From: JANXSS01 sp025356535
GTDB taxonomy: Bacteria; Pseudomonadota; Gammaproteobacteria; Burkholderiales; Burkholderiaceae_D
Direction of reading: 5' to 3'
Length of the DNA: 24,891 nt
Assembly: GCA_043762325.1 (NCBI GenBank)
Contig: JAYUMU010000034.1
Coordinates: 1 to 24,891, forward strand
Notes under the pieces: model-generated
Seen by the model: only the letters and a program-made list of their open reading frames with translations
Database searches by the model: none
What the model was told of the DNA's origin: nothing
Program-made: the position numbers and the translations under genes
Shown here: one piece after another, positions 23,817 to 24,891 of the stretch
Numbering within the stretch: the stretch's first letter is position 1
Layout of the letters: the number at the start of each line of letters is the position of its first letter

Positions 23817-24727
23817 AGGCTGATCTCCATGTTGTCGGTTGCCACCTCGATGCCGTGGGCCTCGAGTATCGCGCGCTCGGGCGAGTCTTCGCGCAGGATC
23901 GGATTGCTGTTGTTAATGTGGATCAGGATCTTGCGCGCCGCCGGCATGGCGTCGAGAACCTCGATCATGCCGCCCGGCCCGCTCTGCGCCAGGTGGCCCA
24001 TCTGCGATGCCGGTTTTTTCGACAGGCCCAGGGTGATCATTTCTTCCTCGGTCCAGAAGGTGCCGTCGACCAGCAGCACGTCGGCTGCGCGCATGGCCGC
24101 ATCGACCGCTGGCGTGATGGCGCCCAGCCCCGGCGCATAGAACACCGACTTGCCGCTGACGGCATCGGTGATGCGCAGCCCGATGTTGTCACCCGGATGC
24201 GGATCGTTGCGATGCGGCGAATAGGGCGGCGCCTTGCTCTCGAGCGCGATGGCTGAAAAACGCGTCGACGCCAGCGGCGCGATGGTGAAGGCGGTGTCGT
24301 CCGGATCGATCACCTGGCGCGCAACGCCGCAGTAGTGCGACAGCACGTTGAGCAGCGGCAGGCCGCTGCCAAGGTCACCGAAGACCTGCGTGGTGGCATA
24401 CAGCGGCAGCGGCGTGGAGCGCTCGCGCAGCATCAGCAGCCCCGTCACATGGTCGATCTGCGCATCCATCAGCAGGACCGCGCAGATGCCGCTGTCACGC
24501 ACCGCGCGTGCCGGCTGCAGTGCCGGTGCGGCGCGCAATTGCGCCAGGATGTCGGGCGAAGCATTGATCAGCACCCAGTCGGTGTCGTTTTCAGTCACGG
24601 CAATCGAGGATTGGGTGCGCGCGGTCGCGGCAATCGTGCCGCTGCGCAGGCCGGTGCAGTTGGCGCAGTTGCAGTTCCATTGCGGGAAGCCGCCACCGGC
24701 GGCAGAACCGAGTATTCGGATTTTCAA
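23813..24727 (-). CDS. pqqB: PQQ biosynthesis protein PqqB, metallo-beta-lactamase fold, TTG start
   Basis: A 304-residue PqqB. The N terminus reads KIRILGSAAGGGFPQWNCNC with the CxCxxC cysteine cluster. VLLMDAQIDHVTGLLMLRE is the degenerate metallo-beta-lactamase motif, and VDGTFWTEEE and MGHLAQSG follow. PqqB is thought to hydroxylate the PqqE/protease product during PQQ synthesis. The start is the TTG at 24727. The frame has a stop 36 nt upstream, no ATG or GTG fits, and GGAG lies eight bases before the TTG. It is the first visible gene of the operon; pqqA is not between it and the window edge. Confidence 0.96.
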   Translation of the reverse strand: MKIRILGSAAGGGFPQWNCNCANCTGLRSGTIAATARTQSSIAVTENDTDWVLINASPDILAQLRAAPALQPARAVRDSGICAVLLMDAQIDHVTGLLMLRERSTPLPLYATTQVFGDLGSGLPLLNVLSHYCGVARQVIDPDDTAFTIAPLASTRFSAIALESKAPPYSPHRNDPHPGDNIGLRITDAVSGKSVFYAPGLGAITPAVDAAMRAADVLLVDGTFWTEEEMITLGLSKKPASQMGHLAQSGPGGMIEVLDAMPAARKILIHINNSNPILREDSPERAILEAHGIEVATDNMEISL

Positions 24728-24798
24728 GCGGCGTCTCCGGCCGTGGTTTCGTTCTTGTAGTCAGCGCCGGCGTTGCCTATGCTGCATTGCGGGCTGCT

Positions 24799-24891
24799 GC
24801 TTGGTGCTTGGTGCTTGGTGCTTGGTGCTTGGTGCTTGGTGCTTGGTGCTTGGTGCTTGGTGCTTGGTGCTTGGTGCTTGGTGCTTGGTGC
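24799..24891. repeat. Perfect 7-bp tandem repeat (GCTTGGT)n running off the window
   Basis: Thirteen uninterrupted copies of GCTTGGT (ACCAAGC on the minus strand) plus two further bases fill the last 93 nt, with no mismatches. The array starts 71 bp upstream of the pqqB start codon and continues beyond the window, so its true copy number is not known. The unit has no stop in any frame. In the minus-strand frame that ends at pqqB it would encode the heptapeptide APSTKHQ in tandem. Because seven is not a multiple of three, copy-number change shifts this frame. Confidence 0.97.

Noticed and set aside
24728..24798. pqqA between the repeat and pqqB
   Set aside because: No frame here encodes a short peptide with a Glu-x3-Tyr core and a start codon.
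24799..24891. CRISPR array
   Set aside because: The repeat unit is 7 bp with no spacers; it is a simple tandem repeat.

Overview
The window is high-G+C chromosomal DNA. Gene content, codon use and dense packing suggest a betaproteobacterium, most likely Oxalobacteraceae (Herbaspirillum/Noviherbaspirillum/Massilia-like). That placement is an inference from protein resemblance, not a search result. No rRNA, tRNA, CRISPR array, insertion sequence or prophage was found.

Region 1 (1-3736, leftward) is the stationary-phase/stress trio prkA (yeaG) - yeaH - spoVR (ycgB). The window cuts spoVR. A 527-bp non-coding stretch separates the trio from a rightward SET-domain protein (4264-4755). That gene converges on a leftward YegD-like Hsp70 ATPase (4861-6111). 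Divergent from the Hsp70 is an orphan cytoplasmic PAS/HisKA_3 sensor kinase (6326-7426). The region between those two carries three 9-bp direct repeats.

Region 2 (7563-13661, rightward) is the complete four-gene 'ligase-associated' DNA repair cluster: metallo-beta-lactamase-fold exonuclease, ATP-dependent DNA ligase, Lhr-like DEXH helicase and PdeM/MPE phosphoesterase. The first three genes overlap by 8 and 4 nt.

Region 3 (13644-16966, leftward) is visibly lower in G+C. It holds a three-gene cassette that resembles gtr glycan-modification operons: a GT2 polyprenyl-phosphate glycosyltransferase, a GtrA-type flippase, and a large polytopic GT-C-like membrane protein. The cassette overlaps the 3' end of pdeM by 18 nt.

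Region 4 (17226-21511) contains an nhaR-like LysR regulator followed by creA (leftward). Next, rightward, come a Bax-inhibitor-1/YccA-family gene broken by a one-base deletion, a strong terminator hairpin, a TerC-family membrane protein, a small acidic hypothetical protein and a Dps-family ferritin.

Region 5 (21517-24727, leftward) is the PQQ biosynthesis operon pqqBCDE. Every junction is an ATGA or GTGA overlap, and the operon ends at an intrinsic terminator. pqqA is not in the window. Immediately upstream of pqqB lies a perfect 7-bp tandem repeat (about 13 copies) that runs off the right edge. A stop-free frame crosses the repeat and ends in a TTGA overlap with the TTG start of pqqB. This is the most unusual structure in the window and a candidate for copy-number-dependent variation.
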